Shown here: one piece after another, positions 17,838 through 26,736 of the stretch
Layout of the letters: every line of letters starts with the position of its first letter
How positions within the stretch are numbered: the first letter of the stretch is position 1
Source of the DNA: G963422275 sp963422275
GTDB lineage: Bacteria; Pseudomonadota; Alphaproteobacteria; Rhodobacterales; Rhodobacteraceae
Length of the DNA stretch: 64,000 bases
Assembly: GCA_963422275.1 (NCBI GenBank)
Contig: OY729418.1
Coordinates: 4,402,001-4,466,000 of the forward strand
Direction of reading: 5' to 3'
The notes under the pieces: generated by a model
Database searches by the model: none
What the model saw: the letters and a program-made list of their open reading frames with translations, nothing else
What the model was told of the DNA's origin: nothing
Translations under genes and position numbers: made by a program

Positions 17838-18566
17838 TTGTCGGCATTGCTGTCGGTCTCCGGCCTGAGCAAGTCCTTTGGTGCAGTCGTTGTCGCCGAT
17901 CAGACCAGCTTTGACGTGGAACCGGGATCAGCTGTCGGGATCCTCGGCCCGAACGGAGCCGGCAAAACCTCTGTCTTCAACCTGATTACGGGTGCGCTGC
18001 GGCCCGACGGGGGTCGCATCGTGTTCCGGGGTCGGGACATAACCGGGAGCTCGGCGACGCAACGGTGCAGAGCGGGTATCGCCCGGTCGTTTCAGGTACC
18101 GCAACCCTTCGGAGGCATGTCAGTCTTTGAAAACGCGCTCGTTGGAGCGACCCAGGGTGCAGGGCTTCGAGGGCATGAGGCGGAAGCCCATGTCTTGGGC
18201 GTTCTCGAAGAAACTGAGTTGCTGCCAAAGGCCAATGTCCGAGCTCACGCACTGACACTGATGGAGCGCAAGCGTCTTGAGATGGCACGGGCCTTGTCGG
18301 CCAAGCCACGGCTTCTTCTTCTCGATGAGATAGCGGGAGGCTTGACGGAGGCTGAGTGCGTTGCGCTGATCGACACAATCAAATGGATCCATGCCAGAGG
18401 CACGACGATCATCTGGATCGAGCATGTTGTCCAGGCATTGCTTGCCGTTGTTCAGAAGCTGATCGTGATTGACTTCGGCAGGAAGATCGCCGAGGGGGAG
18501 CCCAAGACGATCATGGAAAGCGACGAAGTTAAGGAAATTTATCTCGGAGTGGACCCAGATGGCTGA
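17838..18566 (+). CDS. branched-chain-type ABC transporter ATPase (LivG)
   Basis: 242 residues; Walker A GPNGAGKT at 37-44, Walker B LLLLDEIAGGL in the second half. The region preceding the helical signature reads LTLMERKRLEMARAL where most LivG proteins have a GQQRRLEIARA-like sequence, so the signature is divergent but positioned normally. TTG start at 17838 with TAAGGAA upstream; there is no ATG near. Its 3' end overlaps LivF by 8 nt. Confidence 0.88.
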   Translation: MSALLSVSGLSKSFGAVVVADQTSFDVEPGSAVGILGPNGAGKTSVFNLITGALRPDGGRIVFRGRDITGSSATQRCRAGIARSFQVPQPFGGMSVFENALVGATQGAGLRGHEAEAHVLGVLEETELLPKANVRAHALTLMERKRLEMARALSAKPRLLLLDEIAGGLTEAECVALIDTIKWIHARGTTIIWIEHVVQALLAVVQKLIVIDFGRKIAEGEPKTIMESDEVKEIYLGVDPDG

Positions 18567-19269
18567 GCGGCTCCTGTCGTTGAATGCCCTCGAGGCTCAC
18601 TACGGGGATTTTCAGGCGCTTTACAATGTGGACATGACGGTCGATCAAGGTGAGATTATTGCGATTATCGGGTCAAACGGCGCAGGAAAAACAACGCTCT
18701 TGAGATCGGTGTCCGGCCTGCTGGCGAACGCTCCCGACCAGGTCATGCTCAAGGGAAACCCGATCGGTGGAAAGAGACCGGATCAGATTGCCCATCTCGG
18801 CGTAGCTCTGGTTCCAGAAGGCAGACAGCTGTTCCCGTCACTTTCCGTGGAGGAAAATCTTAGACTTGGCGGGAAGGTTGGACGGCCCGGACCATGGTCG
18901 CTGAAGAGAGTCTATGACCTGTTCCCAATCTTGGGAGAACGGCGGGATCAAGCCCCCGCGTCGCTGTCTGGCGGTCAGCAACAAATGGTGGCCATCGGTC
19001 GGGCGCTAATGGCGAATCCAGAATTGGTCATGTTTGACGAGATCAGCCTTGGGCTTGCACCGATCATAATCAATTCGATCTATGAGGCCCTGCCCGATGT
19101 CATCGATCAAGGAATGTCCGCCATGATCGTCGAGCAAGATATTTCCAAAGCCCTTTCGGTCTCCGCTCGTGTCTATTGCCTGCAAGAAGGCCGCGTATCG
19201 CTGGAGGCGCGTACGGATCAGGTCAATCGTGACGAAATCACGGCAGCCTATTTCGGTATGGCCGCATGA
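18559..19269 (+). CDS. branched-chain-type ABC transporter ATPase (LivF)
   Basis: 236 residues from the ATG at 18559; the frame is open upstream but only inside LivG. Walker A GSNGAGKT at 38-45, signature SLSGGQQQM, Walker B VMFDEISLGLAP. Pairs with LivG to energise the LivH/LivM channel in the inner membrane. Its stop overlaps the LivH start (ATGA). Confidence 0.9.
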   Translation: MAERLLSLNALEAHYGDFQALYNVDMTVDQGEIIAIIGSNGAGKTTLLRSVSGLLANAPDQVMLKGNPIGGKRPDQIAHLGVALVPEGRQLFPSLSVEENLRLGGKVGRPGPWSLKRVYDLFPILGERRDQAPASLSGGQQQMVAIGRALMANPELVMFDEISLGLAPIIINSIYEALPDVIDQGMSAMIVEQDISKALSVSARVYCLQEGRVSLEARTDQVNRDEITAAYFGMAA

Positions 19270-20132
19270 TTGAATGGATCAACGCGCTGGTTCAGGGCAT
19301 CCTGCTGGGCGGGCTATACGCCCTGTTTGCGGCAGGCTTGTCACTGATTTTCGGAGTGATGCGCCTTGTAAACATAGCGCATGGCGACTTGATCGTCCTT
19401 TCGGCCTATCTCGGCCTCTCCACGACGATTATGCTCGGGATTCACCCGTTTGCGGCCCTGCTCATCGTGATGCCGCTTATGGCCGGCTTTGGCTATGCAC
19501 TGCAGCGCAGCCTTCTGAACCAGATCCTCGGCCCGGACATTCTGCCGCCGCTCCTAGTGACGTTCGGGTTGTCCGTCATTGTCCAGAACGCCTTGCTGGA
19601 AGGATACACCGCCGACCCGCAGAAACTGTCCGGCGGAGCCATTGAAACAGCGAGCATCTCTGTTGGGGGATTGGCAATTGGCGTTCTGCCACTGCTTACA
19701 TTTGCCATTGCGGTTGCTGCAATCGCGGGTCTGCAATGGATATTCTACAGCACCGGCCTAGGGCGGAGTTTTCGGGCGGTGTCCGACAACCAGGACATCG
19801 CCCAGCTTATGGGCATCAATAAGGCACACGTTTTTGGGCTGGCGATGGCCCTCGCTCTAGCCATGACCGCTATTGCGGGCATCCTGCTTGGTGTTCGAAC
19901 CAGTTTCGATCCATCCATTGGCGGAGGTCGCCTGATCTTTGGATTTGAGGCCGTAATCATTGGCGGTCTGGGGAGTCTCTGGGGAACCCTCGCCGGGGGC
20001 GTGATTCTCGGCGTCGCCCAGACGCTCGGGGCAAAAATTGATCCCGGCTGGCAGTTGCTGGCCGGGCACATGGCCTTTCTGGTCGTTTTGGCGGCCCGAC
20101 CCAGCGGTCTGTTCCCGAGGGTGGAGCATTGA
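19266..20132 (+). CDS. branched-chain-type ABC transporter permease (LivH)
   Basis: 288 hydrophobic residues with about eight spans. The family-typical N-terminus (LVQGILLGGLYALFAAGLSL) and the ATPase-coupling segment GGLGSLWGTLAGGVILG are both present. Overlaps LivF and LivM by 4 nt each, so the whole set is translated as one coupled unit. Confidence 0.9.
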   Translation: MIEWINALVQGILLGGLYALFAAGLSLIFGVMRLVNIAHGDLIVLSAYLGLSTTIMLGIHPFAALLIVMPLMAGFGYALQRSLLNQILGPDILPPLLVTFGLSVIVQNALLEGYTADPQKLSGGAIETASISVGGLAIGVLPLLTFAIAVAAIAGLQWIFYSTGLGRSFRAVSDNQDIAQLMGINKAHVFGLAMALALAMTAIAGILLGVRTSFDPSIGGGRLIFGFEAVIIGGLGSLWGTLAGGVILGVAQTLGAKIDPGWQLLAGHMAFLVVLAARPSGLFPRVEH

Positions 20133-21151
20133 GCGGGCCTGTTGCCACTCGGTCCACTCCAACTTCGCACGTTGCAATGGTTGTCGCCGCGCTGGCTTTG
20201 GCCGCCCTCGCTGCAGCACCCTGGTGGGCAGGACGAGCCGACATGCGATTGATGGGCGAGATCTACCTGTACTTGTCTCTTGCCTGCTTGTGGAACTTGA
20301 TGGCAGGATACGCCGGACTTGTTTCAGTTGGCCAGCAAGCCTTCGTCGGTTTTGGAGGCTACATGCTTTTCGCCCTGACGATTTTCGGCGGGCTTCATCC
20401 AATTGTTGCGATCTTGCTTGCGGGTGCGCTGGCTGCATCCCTGTCCGTTCCCGTTGCATCGCTGATCTTCCGACTGAAAGGAGCCTACTTCGCTATCGGG
20501 ACATGGGTGGTCGCGGAAGTCTTCCGCCTGTCCTTTGCCCAAGTTTCCGCCCTTGGCGGCGGTTCCGGTTCCTCGCTGCCGGTTGGAGTCGTGAAGTCAT
20601 TGGCTTCTTCGAGATCGGAGCGAGAAGCTCTAAGCTACTGGCTTGCCCTCGGCGCATCGACTGTTGTAGTGGGATCGGTGTATCTGTTCCTGAGATCACG
20701 CCGGGGCTTGGCGCTTACCGCGATCCGAGACAGCGAAATCGCGGCGGCAGGCTTGGGCATCGACATCTGGCGGACAAAGCTGGAAGTTTATGTTGTCACT
20801 TCCGCCTTCACGGCCATCATCGGTGGCCTGATCTTCCTTCAGAAACTTCGTATTTCTCCTGACGCCGCGTTTTCGGTCAACGACTGGACAGCTTTCGTGA
20901 TCTTCATCGTCGTTATCGGCGGCATCGGGACGCTGGAAGGGCCGATCATCGGGACGTTCGTCTTCTTTGCGCTTCGGGAAACACTTGCGGATTTCGGGAC
21001 CATCTATCTTATGGTTCTGGGCATTGTCGCAATCATCGTTATGCTCAAGGCCCCCAAAGGCATATGGGGACTTGTCCGGGACAGGTTCGACATTGAACTC
21101 TTTCCCCTCAGTTATCGCGTCCAGCTGGACCAAGACCGAAAAGAAGTCTAA
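20129..21151 (+). CDS. branched-chain-type ABC transporter permease (LivM)
   Basis: 340 residues with nine to ten predicted spans; AGYAGLVSVGQQAFVGFGGY and GGIGTLEGPIIGTFVFFAL are the conserved LivM segments. Start is TTG at 20129, overlapping the LivH stop (TTGA). The C-terminus ends in a charged tail. Completes the five-gene importer that starts with the Tat-exported binding protein. Confidence 0.9.
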   Translation: MSGPVATRSTPTSHVAMVVAALALAALAAAPWWAGRADMRLMGEIYLYLSLACLWNLMAGYAGLVSVGQQAFVGFGGYMLFALTIFGGLHPIVAILLAGALAASLSVPVASLIFRLKGAYFAIGTWVVAEVFRLSFAQVSALGGGSGSSLPVGVVKSLASSRSEREALSYWLALGASTVVVGSVYLFLRSRRGLALTAIRDSEIAAAGLGIDIWRTKLEVYVVTSAFTAIIGGLIFLQKLRISPDAAFSVNDWTAFVIFIVVIGGIGTLEGPIIGTFVFFALRETLADFGTIYLMVLGIVAIIVMLKAPKGIWGLVRDRFDIELFPLSYRVQLDQDRKEV

Positions 21152-21153
21152 CC

Positions 21154-21312
21154 ATGGCACGGAAGAAAAAGACAATCATCGCAGGTGCGATCATCGGTGC
21201 GACTCACACGGCACACTGTGTCAAATGCGTTCCGTGCACCTGTTTGGACCTCGGGAGCCGGACCGCGACTCCGGTGAAGGCCTTGGACTCCTCGCCTCGA
21301 CGGGCGGCGTAG
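21154..21312 (+). pseudogene. 52-codon ORF, possible N-terminal remnant of a BKACE (beta-keto acid cleavage) enzyme
   Basis: ATG 2 nt after the LivM stop opens MARKKKTIIAGAIIGATHTA, which resembles the first beta-strand and loop of BKACE proteins (RKxIITxAxTGxxHTP). The following residues do not continue the family (no LPITP or HxHxR motif), and the frame ends at TAG 21312. A truncated gene is likely, but this is recognition from a short stretch. If right, an intact gene once stood between the transporter and the sulfatase and would have acted on the 3-keto product of the hydroxyacyl-CoA-type dehydrogenase. Confidence 0.4.
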
Positions 21313-21321
21313 CATCTGGAG

Positions 21322-22941
21322 ATGAACGCACTTTGGATAATGGTCGATCAACTGAGGTGGGATTACCTCAGCTGCTTCGGAGCCACGCACATCGAGACAC
21401 CAAATCTCGACTGGCTGGCGTCTCGGGGAGTTCGCTTCAACAAGGCTTACGTACAGTCGCCTGTCTGCGGCCCTAGCCGGATGAGCTTCTACACTGGCAG
21501 GTACGTTCGCAGCCACGGTGCGACCTGGAACGGTTTTCCGCTTCGGGCTGGAGAACCGACGCTGGGCGATCACCTGCGCGAAATTGGAGTCACCGCGACT
21601 CTCGTGGGCAAATCCCACATGATTCCGGACTGCGAAGGGATGCAGCGATTGGGCATCAAGCCTGAAAGCGTGATCGGCGCCCGCGTCAGCGAGTGCGGTT
21701 TCGACGTGTACGTGCGTGACGACGGCACGAACCATGACGATTATCCGAGCCGGCATGCTCCACTGGATTACGACAATTATCTGCGGTCACATGGCATGGA
21801 CGGCGCCAACCCTTGGGAGGAATGGGCGAATTCTTCCGAGGGATCTGATGGAGAGCTGCGGTCCGGGTGGCTTCTGGAAAACGCGCGGCGTCCTGCTCGC
21901 GTTCCGAAGGAGCATTCTGAGACGGCTTGGCTGACAACCCGGGGGCTGGAATTCATCGAGGCTCAAGGGGGCGAGCCGTGGCTCTGCCACCTCAGCTACA
22001 TCAAACCCCACTGGCCCTATCTCGCACCTGCCCCCTACAACGACATGTACTCCACTGCCGACCTTCCTCCGGTAAATCGCTCCAATGCTGAAAGGCAATC
22101 CGATCATCCTTTGCTGAGAGCATGGATGGATATGCGAACCAGCAAAAGCTTCTCTCGCAATGAGATACGAAACTTGGTTGGCCCCACATACATGGGCCTG
22201 ATCAAAGAACTCGACGATCAATTGGGAAGGATCTTCGAATATCTGCGAGAAAGCGGGCGAATGGAAAACACAATGGTTGTCTTCTGTTCTGATCATGGCG
22301 ATAACTTGGGCGACCACTGGATCGGTGAGAAGGATCTCTTCTTTGACTGCTCAGCCCGCATTCCGTTGATCGTTTGCGACCCAAGATCCCAAGCGGACGC
22401 GACTCGTGGCACGATGACGGATAAATTGGTCGAAGGTGTCGATCTAGCATCGACATTCCTTGAATTCTTTGGTGGGAAGGCCAAGCCGCACATCTTGGAA
22501 GGCTTGTCTTTGCAGCCCTTGCTTCACGGAAACGAAGCTGAATGGCGTGACTATTGCGTCTCGGAGTACGACTATTCGACACGGGACTCTCGCCGGACGG
22601 TTGGCGTCGATCAGAACGATGCTCGACTTGCGATGATCTTCGACGGCCGGTGGAAATACATTCACGTCGAGACGATGCGTCCTCTGCTTTTCGATCTGGA
22701 GAATGATCCGAACGAACTCAACGATCTCGGGAACGATCCTGATTGCGCCGGTCACATCGAAAGGCTACGCGGCCTGCATTTTGAATGGTCGCGCCGCCAC
22801 CATAACCGCATAACCAGATCTGCTGAAGTCGTCGAAGCGATGACCGATGCCAGAGAGCCGCCCGGTATCCTGATCGGATATCGGGATCGAGCCGAGCTTG
22901 AAGAGGGCGGTCTGAAGATGCCTTCGCATGCTCAATCATGA
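21322..22941 (+). CDS. sulfatase / phosphonate monoester hydrolase-like enzyme
   Basis: 539 residues of the alkaline phosphatase superfamily. The formylglycine motif C-G-P-S-R is at 49-53 (Cys49 to be converted), N-terminal metal ligands in MVDQLRWDYL, and C-terminal SDHGDNLGDHW with GEKDLFFDCSARIPLIV, which is closer to phosphonate/phosphate monoester hydrolases and choline-sulfatase relatives than to arylsulfatases. No signal peptide, so cytoplasmic; it needs a formylglycine-generating or other maturation enzyme not seen in the window. GGAG directly abuts the ATG, an odd spacing. It would hydrolyse a sulfate or phosphonate ester of the imported compound. Confidence 0.85.
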   Translation: MNALWIMVDQLRWDYLSCFGATHIETPNLDWLASRGVRFNKAYVQSPVCGPSRMSFYTGRYVRSHGATWNGFPLRAGEPTLGDHLREIGVTATLVGKSHMIPDCEGMQRLGIKPESVIGARVSECGFDVYVRDDGTNHDDYPSRHAPLDYDNYLRSHGMDGANPWEEWANSSEGSDGELRSGWLLENARRPARVPKEHSETAWLTTRGLEFIEAQGGEPWLCHLSYIKPHWPYLAPAPYNDMYSTADLPPVNRSNAERQSDHPLLRAWMDMRTSKSFSRNEIRNLVGPTYMGLIKELDDQLGRIFEYLRESGRMENTMVVFCSDHGDNLGDHWIGEKDLFFDCSARIPLIVCDPRSQADATRGTMTDKLVEGVDLASTFLEFFGGKAKPHILEGLSLQPLLHGNEAEWRDYCVSEYDYSTRDSRRTVGVDQNDARLAMIFDGRWKYIHVETMRPLLFDLENDPNELNDLGNDPDCAGHIERLRGLHFEWSRRHHNRITRSAEVVEAMTDAREPPGILIGYRDRAELEEGGLKMPSHAQS

Positions 22942-22961
22942 TCACCGCAACGGAGGATATT

Positions 22962-24008
22962 ATGTCAAAGAACAATCTTGTCACAGCAGGGCTAATTGCC
23001 GTTTTGGGAATGGCTGGCGCAACAAGTGCGCAGGTCAATCTCACAGCGGAAACCGCTTCTCCAATTGCAGTTCCAGGCAACACGATGCTGGGACTTGCAG
23101 ACGTTTCAGCCGCCGCTGGCGTGGCCAGCATTCAGGTCGCGACGGGACAAACCCTGACCAACTCCGTGCAGAACGTCGCTGAAGGGAAAACCGACATCGC
23201 AGCCGCACCGTTCATCTTGCCCTTCCTCTTGTCCAGAGGGGCCGGGCCATACGCCAAGCTCGGGCCGGAAAAGGGTGCCGAATTGGCCGATAACCTTGCG
23301 GTTCTTTACACTTATCGCTTCGGCGTAACAGCCTTGTCAGCATACGAAAGCAAGAATTTTGGCGGCTGGGACGCAATTGAAGGCGCGACAATCTACAATG
23401 GTCCACCGCGTGGTGCCGCCCTTAGCCGTGCTCGGGCAGTTGTGAAGATCGCGACCGGTCTGGACGATGGCGACGGGTATACCGGTCTTCAGGTAAACTG
23501 GGGCCAATCTGTAAAGACCATTACCGATGGTTCGGCCGACGCCCAGGTGTTGCCAACGAACTTCCCCGATGGTCGACTGACTCAGGCGGCAGCATCTGGC
23601 GCAATGGTTGTTTTTTCCTTGCCAACGACTGTCTACGAAAGTGAAGCGGCACAAAAATACATGAAAGCTCCGGGTTCGGTGGGAGTCGTAGAGCCGAAAG
23701 AGGGCATTTTCGGCACCAACATCAGGGTTCAATCCGAAGACGACATGTTCCGTGGAATCGGTGAAGTGGGTGGCGAGGTCGTGCACAAATCGATGAGCGA
23801 GGACATCGCCTACGCCCTGACAAAGGCATTCTTGGACGGCATCGACACCATCAAGGGCCGTATCCCCATGATGGCCACCGTATGGCTGGGAGAGACCGAT
23901 CTGGCGTTCACGGCCATGTGCGGCGGCGTACCGGTGAAGTACCACCCCGGCGCGGTGCGAGCATGGGAAGAGGCTGGCTTCACCCTGCCGGATTGCACAA
24001 AACCTTAG
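22962..24008 (+). CDS. TAXI-family TRAP transporter solute-binding protein
   Basis: 348 residues with a signal peptide (NNLVTAGLIAVLGMAGATSA). The mature region has the TAXI pattern: TGQTLTNSVQNVAEGKTDIA and, later, GPPRGAALSRARAVVKI. ATG at 22962 with GGAGG 6 nt upstream; an earlier in-frame ATG overlaps the sulfatase end and lacks a site. It delivers substrate to the fused TRAP permease that follows. TAXI ligands are poorly known (glutamate-like acids, other carboxylates). Confidence 0.88.
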   Translation: MSKNNLVTAGLIAVLGMAGATSAQVNLTAETASPIAVPGNTMLGLADVSAAAGVASIQVATGQTLTNSVQNVAEGKTDIAAAPFILPFLLSRGAGPYAKLGPEKGAELADNLAVLYTYRFGVTALSAYESKNFGGWDAIEGATIYNGPPRGAALSRARAVVKIATGLDDGDGYTGLQVNWGQSVKTITDGSADAQVLPTNFPDGRLTQAAASGAMVVFSLPTTVYESEAAQKYMKAPGSVGVVEPKEGIFGTNIRVQSEDDMFRGIGEVGGEVVHKSMSEDIAYALTKAFLDGIDTIKGRIPMMATVWLGETDLAFTAMCGGVPVKYHPGAVRAWEEAGFTLPDCTKP

Positions 24009-24027
24009 TCGTCTCTCAATCGGTGTG

Positions 24028-24048
24028 GGCCCGTCGCCAAGTCGGGCC
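24028..24048 (+). other. short hairpin between TAXI binding protein and TRAP permease
   Basis: GGCCCG and CGGGCC pair across a 9-nt loop, 20 nt after the binding-protein stop. There is no T-run, so it resembles the stabilising hairpin after the other binding-protein gene in this window rather than a terminator. Confidence 0.45.
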
Positions 24049-24072
24049 TCGCCTACTTGCATGGGCCAGTAG

Positions 24073-26427
24073 GTGACCAAGGTCTCGCCTGACAGTCCGA
24101 AGCCCGACAGACGGAAGTCACGGCCGCTCTATGCGCTGGCCGTGGTCATTGTCATTGTCGGACTCTTCAATTCGATTCCAGGAGTTCCCGGGCTGGATGC
24201 TGGCCTTCGGTCGGTCACCGGTCTCGATTGGATTTCCATTCGCAAGTTCCCCACAGAATGGTTCTACCCAATTGCTTTCAGCCTGATGATGCTCTGCGTT
24301 GCACTCAGGCATTCCCTGTGGCGCGACTGGGCAGATCGCAGTTCCACCAGACGCCGCTTTGGACTCTTCATGGATGTCGCGTTGGTGGTAGCGGCCTTTG
24401 GGGTCTCGCTCACCTACGTTGTCGAAATCGAGTCAATTTGCCTGATCGACCAAGTCACCGGCGAAAGGACGCGACTGCTCGCCGAGGCGCTCGACCGCGA
24501 GAAGGCATTGGCAGAACTCTATGGCATGCCTGAGCCAACTACAGTGGAAGACCCGCAATGCGTAGGCAATACCGGCGGCTGGCTGGTGCTAATCGTTGGA
24601 TTGACGGTTCTCGTATTCCTTGCCTACAACATCAAAGTCTGGGGATTGCCGCTGGTGATCGTCGCGCTTGCCGTTGCGGGCTATACGATCGCTACGGTAC
24701 TTGTTTGGTACTTTCACGGGCCCGAAGACATCAACAAGTACCTGATGACCAAGCTGGCCGGAGAACCGCGTTTACTATCCGACGGGCGTCCCAAAGTTCA
24801 CAACATCCTTGTCAACAATTCCTCCGGTCTCCTAGGCCGTTTCTTGGACATCATGCTCAACACGATCTTTCCTTACCTCGTGCTGGGATCGCTGTTCGGC
24901 GCTTCCGCTGGTGGCCAATCCCTGATCAAGCTTGCTTTCAGGTGGACCCGACATCTTCGAGGCGGCCCGGCACATGCTGCCATCGTTTCTTCGGCGATGT
25001 TCGGAACGATATCGGGCGGTCCAATCGTAAACGTGCTCTCAACGGGAGTTCTCACGATTCCGATGATGCTCAAACGCGGCTTTTCAAGGGTGTTCGCGGG
25101 AGGGGTTGAAGCCGCGGCATCATCCGGGGGGTCGATCATGCCGCCGGTCATGGGAGTCGCGGCATTCGTCCTCGCCGCCCTAACAGTTGTCCCCTATTCC
25201 GAGGTCATCATCGCCGCGATAATTCCGGCCCTGGCCTACTTTCTCTGCCTGTTCCTTTCGGTGGTTTTTCAGGCCCGCAAGCAGAATATCCATGCCATCG
25301 GGGAGATAACCGCAGACATGCGTCTCGACCGGCAGGACATTCTGAATCTGGTCATGATTTTCGGCCCGATCCTGCTGATCCTCATTCTTCTTCTAACCAA
25401 GAAAGATGGGATCGGCTGTGGGATATTTGGTGGCCTCCTTGGAGCCGAGCGAGAATTCATTGACGGCGTCTGTAAGGTGACAAGTTTGCCGTGGTTCCAA
25501 TCGACTGTGCAGAACACAGCCGGGGACGCAGGAAGTGCCGGATGGTGGGCAGTCATGCTTCTGCTTGCGCTCTTGTTTGTAGATCCGGAGGTTCGTGCAA
25601 AACCACGCAGGGTGGTGGACGCCATTTCCGACGCAGGCGTCCTAGTTTCCACCCTGTACCTCATGTTTCTCGCCGTCTCGATCATAGACTTCTGCCTTCA
25701 ATTCACCGGACTGCCCACGTTCATTTCCCTAGACGTGCTTGGCTGGCTGCAATCGATAAACCTCGGCCAAGGCGGGTCGGCGGCATTTCAGTTGATCGCG
25801 CTATTCTTGACAATGCTTGTTGCGATCCTGCTTGGCATGGGGATGCCGACGGTCCCGGCCTATATCAACGTCGCACTCCTGATGGGTCCGGTTTTGGCTG
25901 GTCTCGGGATCGCGACATTCACTGCTCACATGTTCATCTTCTATTTCGCGGTCGCCAGCGCCATCACGCCGCCCGTGGCAATCGCAGCCTTTGCGGCTTC
26001 AACCATCACGAAGGCAGAACCTATGTCAACTGCCCTATCTGCGGTGAAGTCCGGAATCGTGATGTTCGTGATCCCCTTTGTCTTCGCGGTCTACCCGGAA
26101 ATTCTGCTGATTGACGCCGCGATTGTCGATCCGGTCTCAGCCTCGGGTGTGATCCAGTATCTTCCTGGATACGACGGAGCAATCGATTGGGCTGCCCTTT
26201 CGCTGCTGCTTGTCCGACTGGTCTTGGCACTTTACCTGATTTCAGGCGCCCTCGCCGGACATGAAGGACGTAAGCTTCATTGGCTTGAGATCAGCCTTAG
26301 ACTGGGCCTCGCACCTCTACTGCTGATGAAGGTCGGCATAGTCTTCTGGCCCGCCATGGCTGCCTCAATTGGATTAATCCTCTGGTCCCGACGAATATCC
26401 ATAGGCAACAGGCCTGAGTCATCGTGA
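24073..26427 (+). CDS. TRAP transporter permease, fused 4TM/12TM (TAXI type)
   Basis: 784 residues. The first ~250 residues include the DctQ-like four-span part and a charged periplasmic loop (ERTRLLAEALDREKALAELY); the rest is the DctM-like channel with MFGTISGGPIVNVLSTGVL, AAASSGGSIMPPVMGVAAFV and, near the end, AVASAITPPVAIAAFAAS. Start GTG at 24073; the ribosome-binding site is poor. Works with the TAXI binding protein as a sodium- or proton-coupled importer in the inner membrane. Two importers (LIV and TRAP) in one gene array suggest either two substrates or substrate and product. Confidence 0.88.
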   Translation: MTKVSPDSPKPDRRKSRPLYALAVVIVIVGLFNSIPGVPGLDAGLRSVTGLDWISIRKFPTEWFYPIAFSLMMLCVALRHSLWRDWADRSSTRRRFGLFMDVALVVAAFGVSLTYVVEIESICLIDQVTGERTRLLAEALDREKALAELYGMPEPTTVEDPQCVGNTGGWLVLIVGLTVLVFLAYNIKVWGLPLVIVALAVAGYTIATVLVWYFHGPEDINKYLMTKLAGEPRLLSDGRPKVHNILVNNSSGLLGRFLDIMLNTIFPYLVLGSLFGASAGGQSLIKLAFRWTRHLRGGPAHAAIVSSAMFGTISGGPIVNVLSTGVLTIPMMLKRGFSRVFAGGVEAAASSGGSIMPPVMGVAAFVLAALTVVPYSEVIIAAIIPALAYFLCLFLSVVFQARKQNIHAIGEITADMRLDRQDILNLVMIFGPILLILILLLTKKDGIGCGIFGGLLGAEREFIDGVCKVTSLPWFQSTVQNTAGDAGSAGWWAVMLLLALLFVDPEVRAKPRRVVDAISDAGVLVSTLYLMFLAVSIIDFCLQFTGLPTFISLDVLGWLQSINLGQGGSAAFQLIALFLTMLVAILLGMGMPTVPAYINVALLMGPVLAGLGIATFTAHMFIFYFAVASAITPPVAIAAFAASTITKAEPMSTALSAVKSGIVMFVIPFVFAVYPEILLIDAAIVDPVSASGVIQYLPGYDGAIDWAALSLLLVRLVLALYLISGALAGHEGRKLHWLEISLRLGLAPLLLMKVGIVFWPAMAASIGLILWSRRISIGNRPESS

Positions 26428-26504
26428 AAGAAGGATTCCACACACATGGTCCATGGGTTTTCGATTATTGAGACACTTGGTGCGTTTCCGTCGGAAAACC
26501 GGGT

Positions 26505-26736
26505 TCACGCAAGCACAGCGTATTTCAATCCTGGAACAGCTATCTCAATTCGCCTGACTGATTTAATCGCAGTTTGTTGAATTTCGAGAAGGTGGCGGAA
26601 GCCAGTGCCGGACAATGCAGACATTTCAAAAATGCCCGGCATTATATCGCCATGCCCTGCGGAACACGAACGAGCCAAGCTTACTGTCTCGACCACGAGT
26701 TTTGCATGGTTGATGGCGCAATCTACTAAATCCTGA
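26505..26736 (-). pseudogene. 3' part of an unidentified gene interrupted by the IS427-type element
   Basis: A minus-strand frame ends at TGA 26505 and reads DLVDCAINHAKLVVETVSLA back to the insertion point. If the element and one CTAG copy are removed, the frame joins cleanly to codons on the other side (MYRRGASQDLVDCAINHA). The family is not recognised and no start with a ribosome-binding site was found, so this is a weak call. Confidence 0.35.
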
